Shown here in pieces: positions 37,135 through 46,106 of a stretch of 64,000 bases of DNA. The notes beneath the pieces were generated by a model. It did not search any database, was not told where the DNA came from, and worked only from the letters and a program-made list of their open reading frames with translations. Position 1 is the first letter of the stretch. Each line of letters begins with the position of its first letter. The DNA comes from Microvirga tunisiensis. Its GTDB lineage: Bacteria > Pseudomonadota > Alphaproteobacteria > Rhizobiales > Beijerinckiaceae. Location: assembly GCF_009296175.1 (NCBI RefSeq), contig NZ_VOSK01000001.1, positions 124,001 to 188,000 on the forward strand. Direction: 5' to 3'. Position numbers and translations under genes: made by a program.

Positions 37135-37935
37135 ATGGACAATGGCCAGCGCGGAATTCAGTCCGTGGAAGTTGGAGGGCAGTTGCTGGTGGCGCTGGTC
37201 GAATCCGGCAAGCCCATGATGTTGCGCGAGGTCGCCGCCCTTGCTGAAATGGCTCCTGCTAAGGCTCACCCCTATCTCGTGAGCTTCATGCGGTTGGGAT
37301 TGGTGGAGCAGGACAGGGCCAGTGGGCGTTATGAACTCGGTCCGCTGGCCCTCCAGATGGGCCTTGCGTGCATGCGCCGCCTAAGCCCGGTCCGCATCGG
37401 AACAGATGCAATCGTTGAACTTGCCCCCGAGATCGGGCAGACGGTCGCCCTCGCCCTATGGGGCAATCATGGTCCCACCATCATCCGCATCGAGGAGGCA
37501 AGCGCTGCCGTTCATGTCAACATGCGCGCAGGAAGCGTGATGTCGCTCCTTGGAACGGCCACGGGACGAGTATTCGCAGCGTTCCTGCCGGCCAAGCTGA
37601 TCGAGACCTTCCTTGAAGCCGGCCAGCGCGAGGCCACTGTCGGGAATGAAGCGGCGCGGCATATGTCACGCGAGCAGATCGAAGCAGCATTGGTGGAGGT
37701 GCGGCAAAAGGGTATGGCGCGAGCCGTCGGCCGTCCGATTCCGGGCGTCAATGCCTTCAGTGTCCCGGTATTTGATCAATCGGGCTCTGTCGCGCTCGCG
37801 ATCACTGCAATTGGGCCCGAGGGCACCTTCGATGCGGATTGGGAAAGCCCTATCGCGACCAAGCTTTTGGAGTGTGCTGCCAAAGTATCAGAGCGACTTG
37901 GATCCCCATCCAACCGCTCGCATCAGGCGGCCTGA
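37135..37935 (+). CDS. IclR-family transcriptional regulator
   Basis: 266 residues. N-terminal winged helix (GIQSVEVGGQLLVALVESGKPMMLREVAALAEMAPAKAHPYLVSFMRLGLVEQDRASGRYELGPLALQMG) and C-terminal IclR effector domain (VHVNMRAGSVMSLLGTATGRVFAAFLP, GRPIPGVNAFSVPVFDQSGSVALAITAIG). Divergently transcribed from the catabolic cluster, it is the obvious regulator of the 17-gene set, sensing the aromatic substrate or an intermediate. Confidence 0.9.
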   Translation: MDNGQRGIQSVEVGGQLLVALVESGKPMMLREVAALAEMAPAKAHPYLVSFMRLGLVEQDRASGRYELGPLALQMGLACMRRLSPVRIGTDAIVELAPEIGQTVALALWGNHGPTIIRIEEASAAVHVNMRAGSVMSLLGTATGRVFAAFLPAKLIETFLEAGQREATVGNEAARHMSREQIEAALVEVRQKGMARAVGRPIPGVNAFSVPVFDQSGSVALAITAIGPEGTFDADWESPIATKLLECAAKVSERLGSPSNRSHQAA

Positions 37936-39249
<1,314 letters not shown>

Positions 39250-39281
39250 GACAAATTCCTCAAGGTCGAATGTTTCTGTTC

Positions 39282-40028
39282 TCAGTTGCCTGAATGCACC
39301 GAGCGGTTCATGTGGATGATGTCGGCATGGCTGGGGTTGGGGCTAAGCTGTCCGATGCAGTCGTAAAGCTGATTGCGGATCGCAGGCGCCTTGCCGGGAA
39401 CGGCTTCCGCCAAGGCGTTGCGCATCGTCTCCGCGTCGTAGTCGCAGCAGTAGCCCGGGGTGCCGGGTTGCTGGCGCCAGGACTCCGCCAGCGAACCTGT
39501 GTCCACGGGGTCGAAGCCGACCTCGTTCACGATGCCCATGACGATCCGCTTCGCCTCGGCGTCGTCGCCTGCCACCGCAACGGCGATGCGGACGGGCGAT
39601 GCTTCCGGACGGCCGAGTTCGGCGAGCGAATGGGCGAGGATGTTGTTGAAGGCCTTGATGATGGGACGGCCGATCTGCTCGGAGACCCAGATGCTCTCGG
39701 TCTTCCCGTCGTCAAGCTCGGGAATGTGGGGATCACGAAGGTCGGGATAGTAGTTGCCCGTATCCACGATCGGGGCACGCTCGGGAAGGCCATCGAACAG
39801 GTCCTTGGGAAGCTTCGCCACGGCAGGAAACGGGATTGACAGGATGACGAGGTCCGCGCCCTCGACTGCCCCGCGGGCATCGACGGGGGTCGCGCCAATC
39901 TCCTGAGCGAAGGAGCGCACGCCCTCAGGGCCTTTCGAGTTCGCGACACGGACCTCGTGCCCCGCCGCACTGAGCTTGCGGGCAAGTGTGCCGCCGATGT
40001 TGCCAATGCCAATGACGCCAATCTTCAT
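39282..40028 (-). CDS. F420-reductase-like NAD(P)-binding dehydrogenase (paralogue 2)
   Basis: 248 residues from ATG 40028. KIGVIGIGNIGGTLARKLSAAGHEVRVANSKGPEG, DLVILSIPFPAVAKLP, IVDTGNYYPDLRDPHI and SIWVSEQIGRPIIKAFNNILA parallel the neighbouring gene throughout, so they are tandem paralogues. Preceded by a MarR gene on the same strand 34 bases away. Substrate unknown; electrophile or quinone reduction is a guess. Confidence 0.8.
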   Translation of the reverse strand: MKIGVIGIGNIGGTLARKLSAAGHEVRVANSKGPEGVRSFAQEIGATPVDARGAVEGADLVILSIPFPAVAKLPKDLFDGLPERAPIVDTGNYYPDLRDPHIPELDDGKTESIWVSEQIGRPIIKAFNNILAHSLAELGRPEASPVRIAVAVAGDDAEAKRIVMGIVNEVGFDPVDTGSLAESWRQQPGTPGYCCDYDAETMRNALAEAVPGKAPAIRNQLYDCIGQLSPNPSHADIIHMNRSVHSGN

Positions 40029-40062
40029 GTTTGTTCCTTTCGATTGGTGTTGGTTGCGCCCC

Positions 40063-40497
40063 TCAAGGGGCAGTGATCGGACGCGCAAGGCCGTCGAGCG
40101 TGCGGCGAAGCTCTTCGAGGCCGTCCACGGTGAGCTGACACGCCACCCTGATCTTGTCGGGGATGGCGCGGAGCTCGCCTTCCAGGCCACGACCACGCGG
40201 GGTGAGATCGATGAGAACCCGGCGTTCGTCAGAAGCGTCACGTGTCCGCGTGACCACGCCAGCGGCCTCCAGTCTCTTGAGCAGCGGCGTAAGCGTGCCG
40301 GTTTCCATGTCGAGGCGGGCACACAGCTCACCAACGGTCAGGGGCGAGCCGTTCAGCAACTCCAGCGTGACCAGGTACTGCGAGAAAGTCAGACCCAGCG
40401 GCTCAAGAAGCGGTTTGTGCAACCGCACCATCCGGTTGGCGGCGGCGTTGAGCGCGAAGGAAAGCTCCGTGGCAATGCTCTGTCGGTCGGAAACCAT
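40063..40497 (-). CDS. MarR-family regulator (OhrR-like layout)
   Basis: 144 residues: LHKPLLEPLGLTFSQYLVTLELLNGSPLTVGELCARLDMETGTLTPLLKRLEAAGVVTRTRDASDERRVLIDLTPRG, a MarR winged helix with the OhrR-like LEPLGLTFSQYLV start, but OhrR's reactive Cys in the first helix region is not in the usual place (the only Cys in this part is in ELCARL). The palindrome in its own promoter suggests autoregulation. Confidence 0.82.
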   Translation of the reverse strand: MVSDRQSIATELSFALNAAANRMVRLHKPLLEPLGLTFSQYLVTLELLNGSPLTVGELCARLDMETGTLTPLLKRLEAAGVVTRTRDASDERRVLIDLTPRGRGLEGELRAIPDKIRVACQLTVDGLEELRRTLDGLARPITAP

Positions 40498-40515
40498 TTA
40501 TGCAGCTTACTATTA

Positions 40516-40529
40516 TGTAGTGTACTACA
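40516..40529. promoter_or_regulatory. MarR-type operator candidate
   Basis: TGTAGT-GT-ACTACA, arms of six bases, 18 bases before the MarR start codon at 40497. Size and position are typical of a MarR dimer site. Confidence 0.55.
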
Positions 40530-40904
40530 CAAATGGATGCCGGAGATCGAATTGTCAACCAATGTCCGCGCCTTACCCTCCGATTTCAGGCGGGACAGAT
40601 ATGCCTCCGAACGGCAGCATGGGTCGAAGGCAGACCCTCCGCTTGGTCGGTTGAGGCCAAACCTACGGTTGCAGAGTCCATCCAGAGTCGGCCCTGGGTC
40701 AAAATTTCACGTTACGACCGCTTAACAAACGTCGGCACTTGAATGCCGAAGCGGACCAAACGCTTACGCTCAGGAGTGCCATGATCCGACCTTCCCGCCA
40801 TCGCACGGTCAGATGAATTCGGCAGCTGGCGACGTTTCTTGCCTGCGGTTCAGGCAGACAATTCGATTGGGTCGAGGTGACAATATGGGCGGCTGCAGCG
40901 TGTC
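40530..40904. other. Stretch without a clear gene
   Basis: About 375 bases between the MarR promoter and the zinc-ribbon gene. No supported feature seen. Confidence 0.4.
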
Positions 40905-41273
40905 GTGAAACCGCTCATTAAGCGCCATGGCCCACTTATGGCAGCCTCCTTTTGCGTAGTTGAGACCACCGTGCGTACTTGCTCCTGTCCTGCCTGCCAC
41001 AGCACCATCAACATAGGTTCTACTCGCTGCCCATACTGCGCGACTCAACTCACTCGAGCCATCGTTCCCATCCATGGTTGGGCTACGAGAGCCACGCGAG
41101 GCCTCGTGGGTCTTGCTGGTGGCGCATTCACTGGCGCTGTTGGTGGTCTCGTGTTCAGCGCTGCAACAGGTTGGAACTGGCTAACATACGCCTGCATCAT
41201 CGTGTCCGCCCTGTTCTCCGGACACAGGCATTGGCAAGGTGGGCCCGCGGCAACGGTCGCAAAGCGCCGGTGA
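40905..41273 (+). CDS. Zinc-ribbon membrane protein
   Basis: 122 residues. CPACHSTINIGSTRCPYCATQL is a CxxC...CxxC zinc ribbon (around residues 28-48), followed by two hydrophobic segments (GLVGLAGGAFTGAVGGLVF, WLTYACIIVSALF), so the ribbon is probably tethered to the inner membrane. The start could be ATG 40938. Function unknown. Confidence 0.55.
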   Translation: MKPLIKRHGPLMAASFCVVETTVRTCSCPACHSTINIGSTRCPYCATQLTRAIVPIHGWATRATRGLVGLAGGAFTGAVGGLVFSAATGWNWLTYACIIVSALFSGHRHWQGGPAATVAKRR

Positions 41274-41409
41274 CCATGTCCGACAGGATGATTGGCAACG
41301 TGTCCGGCATGGATCGGCCCCTCTATAGGGTGTGCCTTTCCGCACGCCTCCCCGGTCCCGAAAATGCCACGGTATGCTCGCCCCCTGTGTTCCCGGATGG
41401 AGTCGAACC

Positions 41410-41619
41410 ATGCGCGCGATCCTCGCACTCCTCTGTCTGTTCTCCGGCTCGCCGGATGATGCGATGGAGAGCGTCGACACGGCGCAGGAACCCAAGATCG
41501 AGAGGTACCGGGCGCTCCTCTCTGAGCTCGCTTCCTCAGGAACAGCCTCGGAGTCCAAGGCTCCGATCGACTTGCCTGCGGGCTTGAAGGAAGCCATCGA
41601 GACCTGGACGGGCCAGTAA
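41410..41619 (+). CDS. Small secreted or lipoprotein-like unknown
   Basis: 69 residues from ATG 41410: MRAILALLCLFSG looks like a short signal sequence, followed by an acidic helical domain (QEPKIERYRALLSELASS). No family recognised. Confidence 0.45.
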   Translation: MRAILALLCLFSGSPDDAMESVDTAQEPKIERYRALLSELASSGTASESKAPIDLPAGLKEAIETWTGQ

Positions 41620-41635
41620 GCTGCAGCAATCGGAC

Positions 41636-41711
41636 TGGTGCGGGCGGAGGGACTTGAACCCCCAACCAGACCGTTATGAGCGGCCGGCTCTAACCATTGA
41701 GAGGCCCACGC
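41636..41711 (-). tRNA. tRNA-like gene, anticodon CAT (Met or Ile2), diverged
   Basis: A 76-base cloverleaf with encoded CCA. Anticodon stem GGCCG/CGGTC around loop CTCATAA (anticodon at 41676-41678), T stem GGGGG/CCCTC around TTCAAGT and D arm around AATGGTTA are good. The 5' acceptor strand GCGTGGG mispairs at two positions with CGCCCGC, and the D stem has a T:C mismatch at its base. It lacks the three G:C pairs of initiator tRNA. Either a decayed plasmid copy or a non-standard Met/Ile2 tRNA. Confidence 0.7.
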
Positions 41712-41825
41712 CTCCCGAAATGTGCCGCATTCATAGGTGCCTGGCTATGTCAGGAAAGGCACACCGGCACGGAACTCCTGGTGACCAAGGCCCTTAGGAG
41801 TCAGGTCACTGTCACTGAGTATTCG

Positions 41826-42053
41826 ATGCCTGAGATCCCCGAGCCTTCTTCCCGCGACCGAACCACGCTCTTCAAACTGCGGGCGCAGCAATGCCGCTAT
41901 GTTGTCTCGGACGAAACCGAGGCGATCTTCTGCGGGGCCCCGACCGATGACGGATCCAGCTGGTGCCCGTGGCATCGACAGCTTGTCTACACCAAGCCAG
42001 CTTCCGGTGGTATGAGGACTGGGCGTGGGTTCGCCCTTCCCGGTCCTCGCTAG
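41826..42053 (+). CDS. Stand-alone GcrA C-terminal-like protein
   Basis: 75 residues from ATG 41826. LFKLRAQQCRYVVSDETEAIFCGAPTDDGSSWCPWHRQLVYTKP follows the pattern of the C-terminal domain of the cell-cycle regulator GcrA (L..L....CRWP......FCG......YC..H..LAY), with the Cys/Cys/His positions kept, but the N-terminal GcrA DNA-binding helix domain is absent. It may bind sigma-70, as that GcrA domain does; this is inferred. Confidence 0.6.
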   Translation: MPEIPEPSSRDRTTLFKLRAQQCRYVVSDETEAIFCGAPTDDGSSWCPWHRQLVYTKPASGGMRTGRGFALPGPR

Positions 42054-42087
42054 AGCGGGCTGATGATGGGATGCGGGCGGTACATGC

Positions 42088-43026
42088 TCAGAGGGTGGAT
42101 TGCAGAGCGGTGATGGTCTGGCGAATACCCTCCCGTAGCGGCGTGACTGAGCCCCCGAACACTTGCTCGAACTTGGACGTGTCCATCACGAACGGCTGCT
42201 CGAACTGATAGAGCACCTCTCGTGCCTCGCGGATCTGGCGATTGAACAGGCCAGCCAGCATCAGCATGCCCCGTCCGAGCCGCCGCATCCGGGGCGGCTG
42301 GCCCAGGGCCTCGAACACCTCGGCGATGAAGGTCCGGCCCGTCACCGGCGGGCCGCTCGGAATGTGCCAGACATCGCCCCAGGCGCGGGCATTCGTCCCG
42401 AGAGTGATCAGACCGCGGGCAAAGTCCGGCAGGTAGGTGAGCGTATGAGGCGCATCCAATGAGCCGAGCCAGGAGGCCGTCTTTCCCCGCAAGGCCAGCT
42501 CGATCACCAGCAGGTTGGCGGCTGAGGTGGCATGGGGTCCATAAAAGTCCGAGCCGCGACCGACCGCAACACCGACCCGGCCACTCCTGTGTGCGGCCAG
42601 GAACATCTCTTCCAGGCGGGCCCGCAGCTGCCCCTTGGGACCGCTCGCCCGGCGCGGGCTATCCTCGGTCATCGGACCCCTCGACAGGCCGTACATGTAG
42701 AGGTTGTCGACCACCACGAGAACGGCATCGGCAGCGGAGGCTGCGGCGATCACGCTCTCGGTCATCGCCGGCAGGACCTGCTGCCACTGCGCGTAGGGCA
42801 CGCTCGCCGCGTGATAGACGACTGCCGCATCCCGGCAGGCCTTCCGGACCTCGTCTGATCGCATGATGTCGGCCGTGACGGCCTCAACGCCTTTAGGCCA
42901 TGGCTCGGTGGCTCGGCGGCTGACGGCCCTCACACGGCGGCCTTGGCGTGCCAGCTCAGTCACGAGGGCACGCCCGGCGCCGCCGGTGGCGCCGAGGACA
43001 ACGTGGTAGCCTCCTGTCTCTGCCAC
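42088..43026 (-). CDS. NAD-dependent epimerase/dehydratase (extended SDR)
   Basis: 312 residues. N-terminal VVLGATGGAGRALVTELARQGRRVRAVSRR Rossmann motif, DVLVVVDNLYMYG-type active region (NLYMYGLSRGPMTEDSP, Tyr of YxxxK modified), and ARLEEMFLAAHRSGRVGVAVGRGSDFYGPHA. Belongs to the atypical/extended SDR group acting on nucleotide sugars or flavonoid-like compounds. Stands alone; a non-coding gap follows. Confidence 0.8.
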   Translation of the reverse strand: MAETGGYHVVLGATGGAGRALVTELARQGRRVRAVSRRATEPWPKGVEAVTADIMRSDEVRKACRDAAVVYHAASVPYAQWQQVLPAMTESVIAAASAADAVLVVVDNLYMYGLSRGPMTEDSPRRASGPKGQLRARLEEMFLAAHRSGRVGVAVGRGSDFYGPHATSAANLLVIELALRGKTASWLGSLDAPHTLTYLPDFARGLITLGTNARAWGDVWHIPSGPPVTGRTFIAEVFEALGQPPRMRRLGRGMLMLAGLFNRQIREAREVLYQFEQPFVMDTSKFEQVFGGSVTPLREGIRQTITALQSTL

Positions 43027-43722
43027 GATCTCATTCCTCTCGCGAACGGCCGATCGTCATTAACGCGTCCTGCATCCTGCCATAAGGACGTCCTCAGGCG
43101 CCGGGCGCACTCAAGATTGGGCAGGGAAAGGCGGCAGGCACCTCCCTCCAGAACTCTGCTCTGCACCCCCTGCCCTCCCCTCTTCAACTGCCGTGAATAC
43201 GTCTTGGGTGGCGCGACAATCTCTACTCTGATGCTGACAGAGGCCGCGGGGTTTCTGCGGGTGAGGCTCCTCTCACTTGAGGTTTTCCGATCCTTGCCCG
43301 TTTCAAAGGCTACGCTTCCACGCAACTGCTAAGTTGTTGAGGTAAAACGCTGGAACGAAGTTAGTGGAAGCTTGCTCGCGGCTGGTTACGGTCTGATGGA
43401 CGGATGCGAGCTGTTTTGTCGGCTGCATCGTGAGCCACTCTACCTGAGGCCTCATCATAAGCGCTTATGCAGCTCCCCGGACGGCTGAAGGATCTCAGAA
43501 GTCCTTGTTTTAAGCCATTTTAGCAGGGCTGAGGGAAGCCCTGCCCTCTTTGAGTGGTAAACGGAATCGCTTACCGATCGTCATCAACCGATCGTTTGCA
43601 CAGGACTTCTGACTTTGTACGAAAACCCGTTTGTCGATAGCAAGCCCTCCAAGTTCGGCACCCTCCCCTACTGCCGTTGCTCGGTAGACCACGAGCCCAC
43701 TTTCTGATTGCTCCAATCTGTC
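43027..43722. other. Non-coding region before the IS630 copy, with hairpins
   Basis: No convincing gene in about 695 bases. GCAGGGCT-GAGGGA-AGCCCTGC at 43524-43545 is a strong hairpin followed by CCTCTTT on the plus strand. Without the IS630 copy this region would directly follow repB, where repABC plasmids have the antisense RNA and repC; I find no repC start. Confidence 0.4.
43524..43545 (+). terminator. Hairpin downstream of the repAB region
   Basis: Eight-base GC-rich stem with a six-base loop, followed by CCTCTTT. On the plus strand it could terminate an antisense RNA of the repABC incA type; no promoter was identified. Confidence 0.4.
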
Positions 43723-44851
43723 TAAGTAGGTCGCCAAAAGTTCTGCAACATTTTTCTGAGCCAGAAGTGTTTGGAGGCCATGCCCGCCTTGCGACATGCC
43801 TGTTGCGGCGTCAGCGTCAGCACCCAGGCTGCGGCATCGGCGGCTAGAGCATCGATGGACGCGGCCTGCCGGTTGGCCGCGACCAGCCGCTTGAGCTCAC
43901 GCCAAAGCTGATCCATCGGGCTCAGTTCGGGGGCCTGCCGGGGCAGCCACACGAAGCGGATGCGCAACCGGGCTGCCAGCGCCTGGGTCTGCGGGGCGGT
44001 GTGGGCGCTGGCCCGATCGGTCAGCAGCCAGAGCCAGCCGGCGCGGCGGTAGCGGCGCCGCAGCGTGCGCAGGAACGCCTGGGCATCGGCCTGACCGGCG
44101 TGGGAACGGATCAGCACCACCCGGCGCGCGCTTTGCAGGTCGATGCCCCCGAACAGTACCCGCTTGGCATTGCGGCCGGTGATCGGCACGACCGCCTGAG
44201 CGCCCTTGAGCGCCCAAGTCGCGCGCAGCGGCGGAAACAGCCGCAGCAGCGTCCAGTCGAGGCACAGCAGCCGATCGCCCCTGTGCCAGCCCGCCTTCAG
44301 ACGTCGGGTGATCCCCCCTTTTTCTGCGGCAGGTGAGGCGCGCGCGCGACATAGACGTAGCGCGGCCGCTTCCAGCGATAGCCCGCTTCGTGCAGCCGCC
44401 GCCGCAAGGTCCGGGGGCTGACCGCGATGCCTTTCGCGCTTAGGTCGTGCGCCAGCAGCGGCACCGTCCAGCTCGTGGCCTGATAGCCGCAGCGGCGTGG
44501 GTCGCGCGCCAGGGCCGCCGCCAGTCGCTGCGGCGTCAGCGGGCGATGCAGGCGAGGCCGCCCGCTGCGCGGCCGGTCGAGGAGCGCGCTGGCCTCATGC
44601 TCGGCCCGGTACTGCGCCAGCCAGCGATGCACGCTGGAGCGGTTGACGCGGCAGCGGCGGGCCGCCTCAGCCATGGAATGGCCCTCGGCCACCAGCAGCA
44701 GCGCCTCGAGGCGGCGATACACACGAGCCTCACGGGCGCCAGCAAGCGCTGCGGCCAGCCGCTTGCGATCCGCCTCGTCGAGCCACGTCTCGGGAGAGTG
44801 ATCATGTCGTTGCATGCTCCCCAGGGAACACCCGCAGCTCTCGCGTTGCAA
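43722..44851 (-). CDS. IS630 transposase, probable -1 frameshift product
   Basis: The first part (44851 to 44297) is an HTH domain (MAEAARRCRVNRSSVHRWLAQYR) plus linker up to HLPQKKGGSPDV. From the run AAAAAGGGGGG (plus-strand 44313-44323) the -1 frame continues as GGITRRLKAGWHRGDRLLCL-DWTLLRLFPPL, the first DDE Asp, then LLTDRASAHTA (second Asp) and LSPMDQLWRELKR (third acidic residue is Asp). Relatives encode these joined, so either programmed slippage or a mutation separates them. The slippery run favours programmed slippage. Confidence 0.75.
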
Positions 44852-44871
44852 GTCTTATGGCGACCTACTTA
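43723..44871 (-). mobile_element. IS630-family insertion sequence
   Basis: TAAGTAGGTCGCCA at 43723-43736 is repeated inverted at 44858-44871, bounded by TA dinucleotides as expected from TA target duplication. It contains two overlapping-frame transposase parts. It is inserted just downstream of repB. Confidence 0.88.
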
Positions 44872-44904
44872 GCAGTGCGGTCGATAATTGCCCGTTCATG
44901 AGTG

Positions 44905-44930
44905 AGGGCAGTCGAACACAACTGCCCTCT
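44905..44930 (-). terminator. Hairpin after repB
   Basis: GAGGGCAGT and ACTGCCCTC pair around an eight-base loop, 13 bases past the repB stop. It probably ends the repAB transcript. The T tract is weak. Confidence 0.55.
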
Positions 44931-44942
44931 AGAACGCACGGA

Positions 44943-46106
44943 TCAAGCTTGCTTGGCGCCTTGGAACTCGTTGTAGAGATCTTCTAGTCGTGATTTGAGA
45001 AAGTCCCCAAATTCTGGTGATACCTTCCGATCAATGACAAGAGAGAACCTGTCATCCGTAACGGAAATCTTCGCGAGACGGACGCCGTCGGGAGCAGTCC
45101 ATGTTTCAGGCTTTGAGCCAGGTTCCTTTGTAATGAGTGCCCTATACGCAGCTTCGAAAATGGCATCGCTGTCCCGGCCCGCCTTCTCGGCACGCTCAAT
45201 TGCACTGCGAACCTTGTCAATGGTGCGTGGCTTGATCAATCCGGAAAGGTCTTCCCATTTCCTTCTGCCGATCTTCGGTGCAGGGCCGATTGCATCGATG
45301 ATGTGACCGGGAACTGCGTTTGCGACTGAGAGCATCTTTGAAAGCATAGATTTGTCGACGCAAAGTGCCTGCATTATTACTTCCCGCCGGAAGCCGCGCT
45401 CTTCCAGGCGTGATGCAAAACGAGCCTTCTCAATGAAGCTCAGGTTTGTGCGGGCATTGTTCTCTTGGCCTTGAGCAACGACGAGTTGCTCATCGGTGAG
45501 TTCGCGAACGACGGCTCTGATCTTTATGCCGAGTTCCTTGATCGCTCGAAGTCGGCGGTGGCCGTAGGCTACCTGGTACCGTCCAGAGTGCTCAGGGTGT
45601 GGCCGCACTAGGATTGGAACTTGCTGCCCTTCAGACTTGATGGCTGCAACGAGCTCCTTATGGGCTTCGTCTGAGTAGGCCATTCGGTCAGGAACAAACG
45701 ACGCATCAATCTCGGAAGGATCGAGATCGACAATAGTGTGACCAGCTCGAAGCTGTTCCTCGAGTTCCTCAACGCGACCAACAGAGTCGACAGCTTCCTT
45801 CATTGCTCGAAGAGGCGAGGTCTTGAGAGATGGAAGCTTAGTTGGGAGCACGGCGATCTGCTCGCCAGCAACGTTGCTTGCAAGAGGACGGTCTGCGAGA
45901 GGACGAGAGGCTAGTGGCCGATCAGCAAGTGGCCGATCAGCAAGTGGCCGGTCGGAGAGAGGACGATCACCGGTAATTGCAGCAGCGGCCTCGGCCTGAA
46001 GTTCCCCTACAGGGTTGGGAGCGGGTGCTCCGGCAGTCCCAAGGTTCGCGCTGGGGGAGCCATCAGCATCATCGTTCCCAAAGGAAATAAGATTCTTGCG
46101 CGCCAT
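44943..46106 (-). CDS. repB: Plasmid-partition ParB/RepB protein with RPLAD repeats
   Basis: 387 residues; the ATG at 46106 shares a base with the repA stop. ParB N-domain (IDASFVPDRMAYSDEAHKELVAAIKSEGQQVPILVRPHPEHSGRYQVAYGHRRLRAIKELG; GHRR CTP-binding motif) and a central HTH (RREVIMQALCVDKSMLSKMLSVANAVP). RepB_plasmid C-terminal domain follows. It binds the parS sites at 47592-48603 and acts with RepA in segregation. Near residues 50-80 six tandem pentapeptides (RPLSD, RPLAD...) form an unusual insertion. Confidence 0.9.
   Translation of the reverse strand: MARKNLISFGNDDADGSPSANLGTAGAPAPNPVGELQAEAAAAITGDRPLSDRPLADRPLADRPLASRPLADRPLASNVAGEQIAVLPTKLPSLKTSPLRAMKEAVDSVGRVEELEEQLRAGHTIVDLDPSEIDASFVPDRMAYSDEAHKELVAAIKSEGQQVPILVRPHPEHSGRYQVAYGHRRLRAIKELGIKIRAVVRELTDEQLVVAQGQENNARTNLSFIEKARFASRLEERGFRREVIMQALCVDKSMLSKMLSVANAVPGHIIDAIGPAPKIGRRKWEDLSGLIKPRTIDKVRSAIERAEKAGRDSDAIFEAAYRALITKEPGSKPETWTAPDGVRLAKISVTDDRFSLVIDRKVSPEFGDFLKSRLEDLYNEFQGAKQA
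45876..45965 (-). repeat. Six 15-bp tandem repeats in repB encoding RPL(A/S)(D/S)
   Basis: Ninety bases encode RPLSD-RPLAD-RPLAD-RPLAS-RPLAD-RPLAS. DNA copies differ mainly at third codon positions, two adjacent copies being identical, so some are recent. The repeat is in the flexible region before the ParB domain. Confidence 0.9.
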
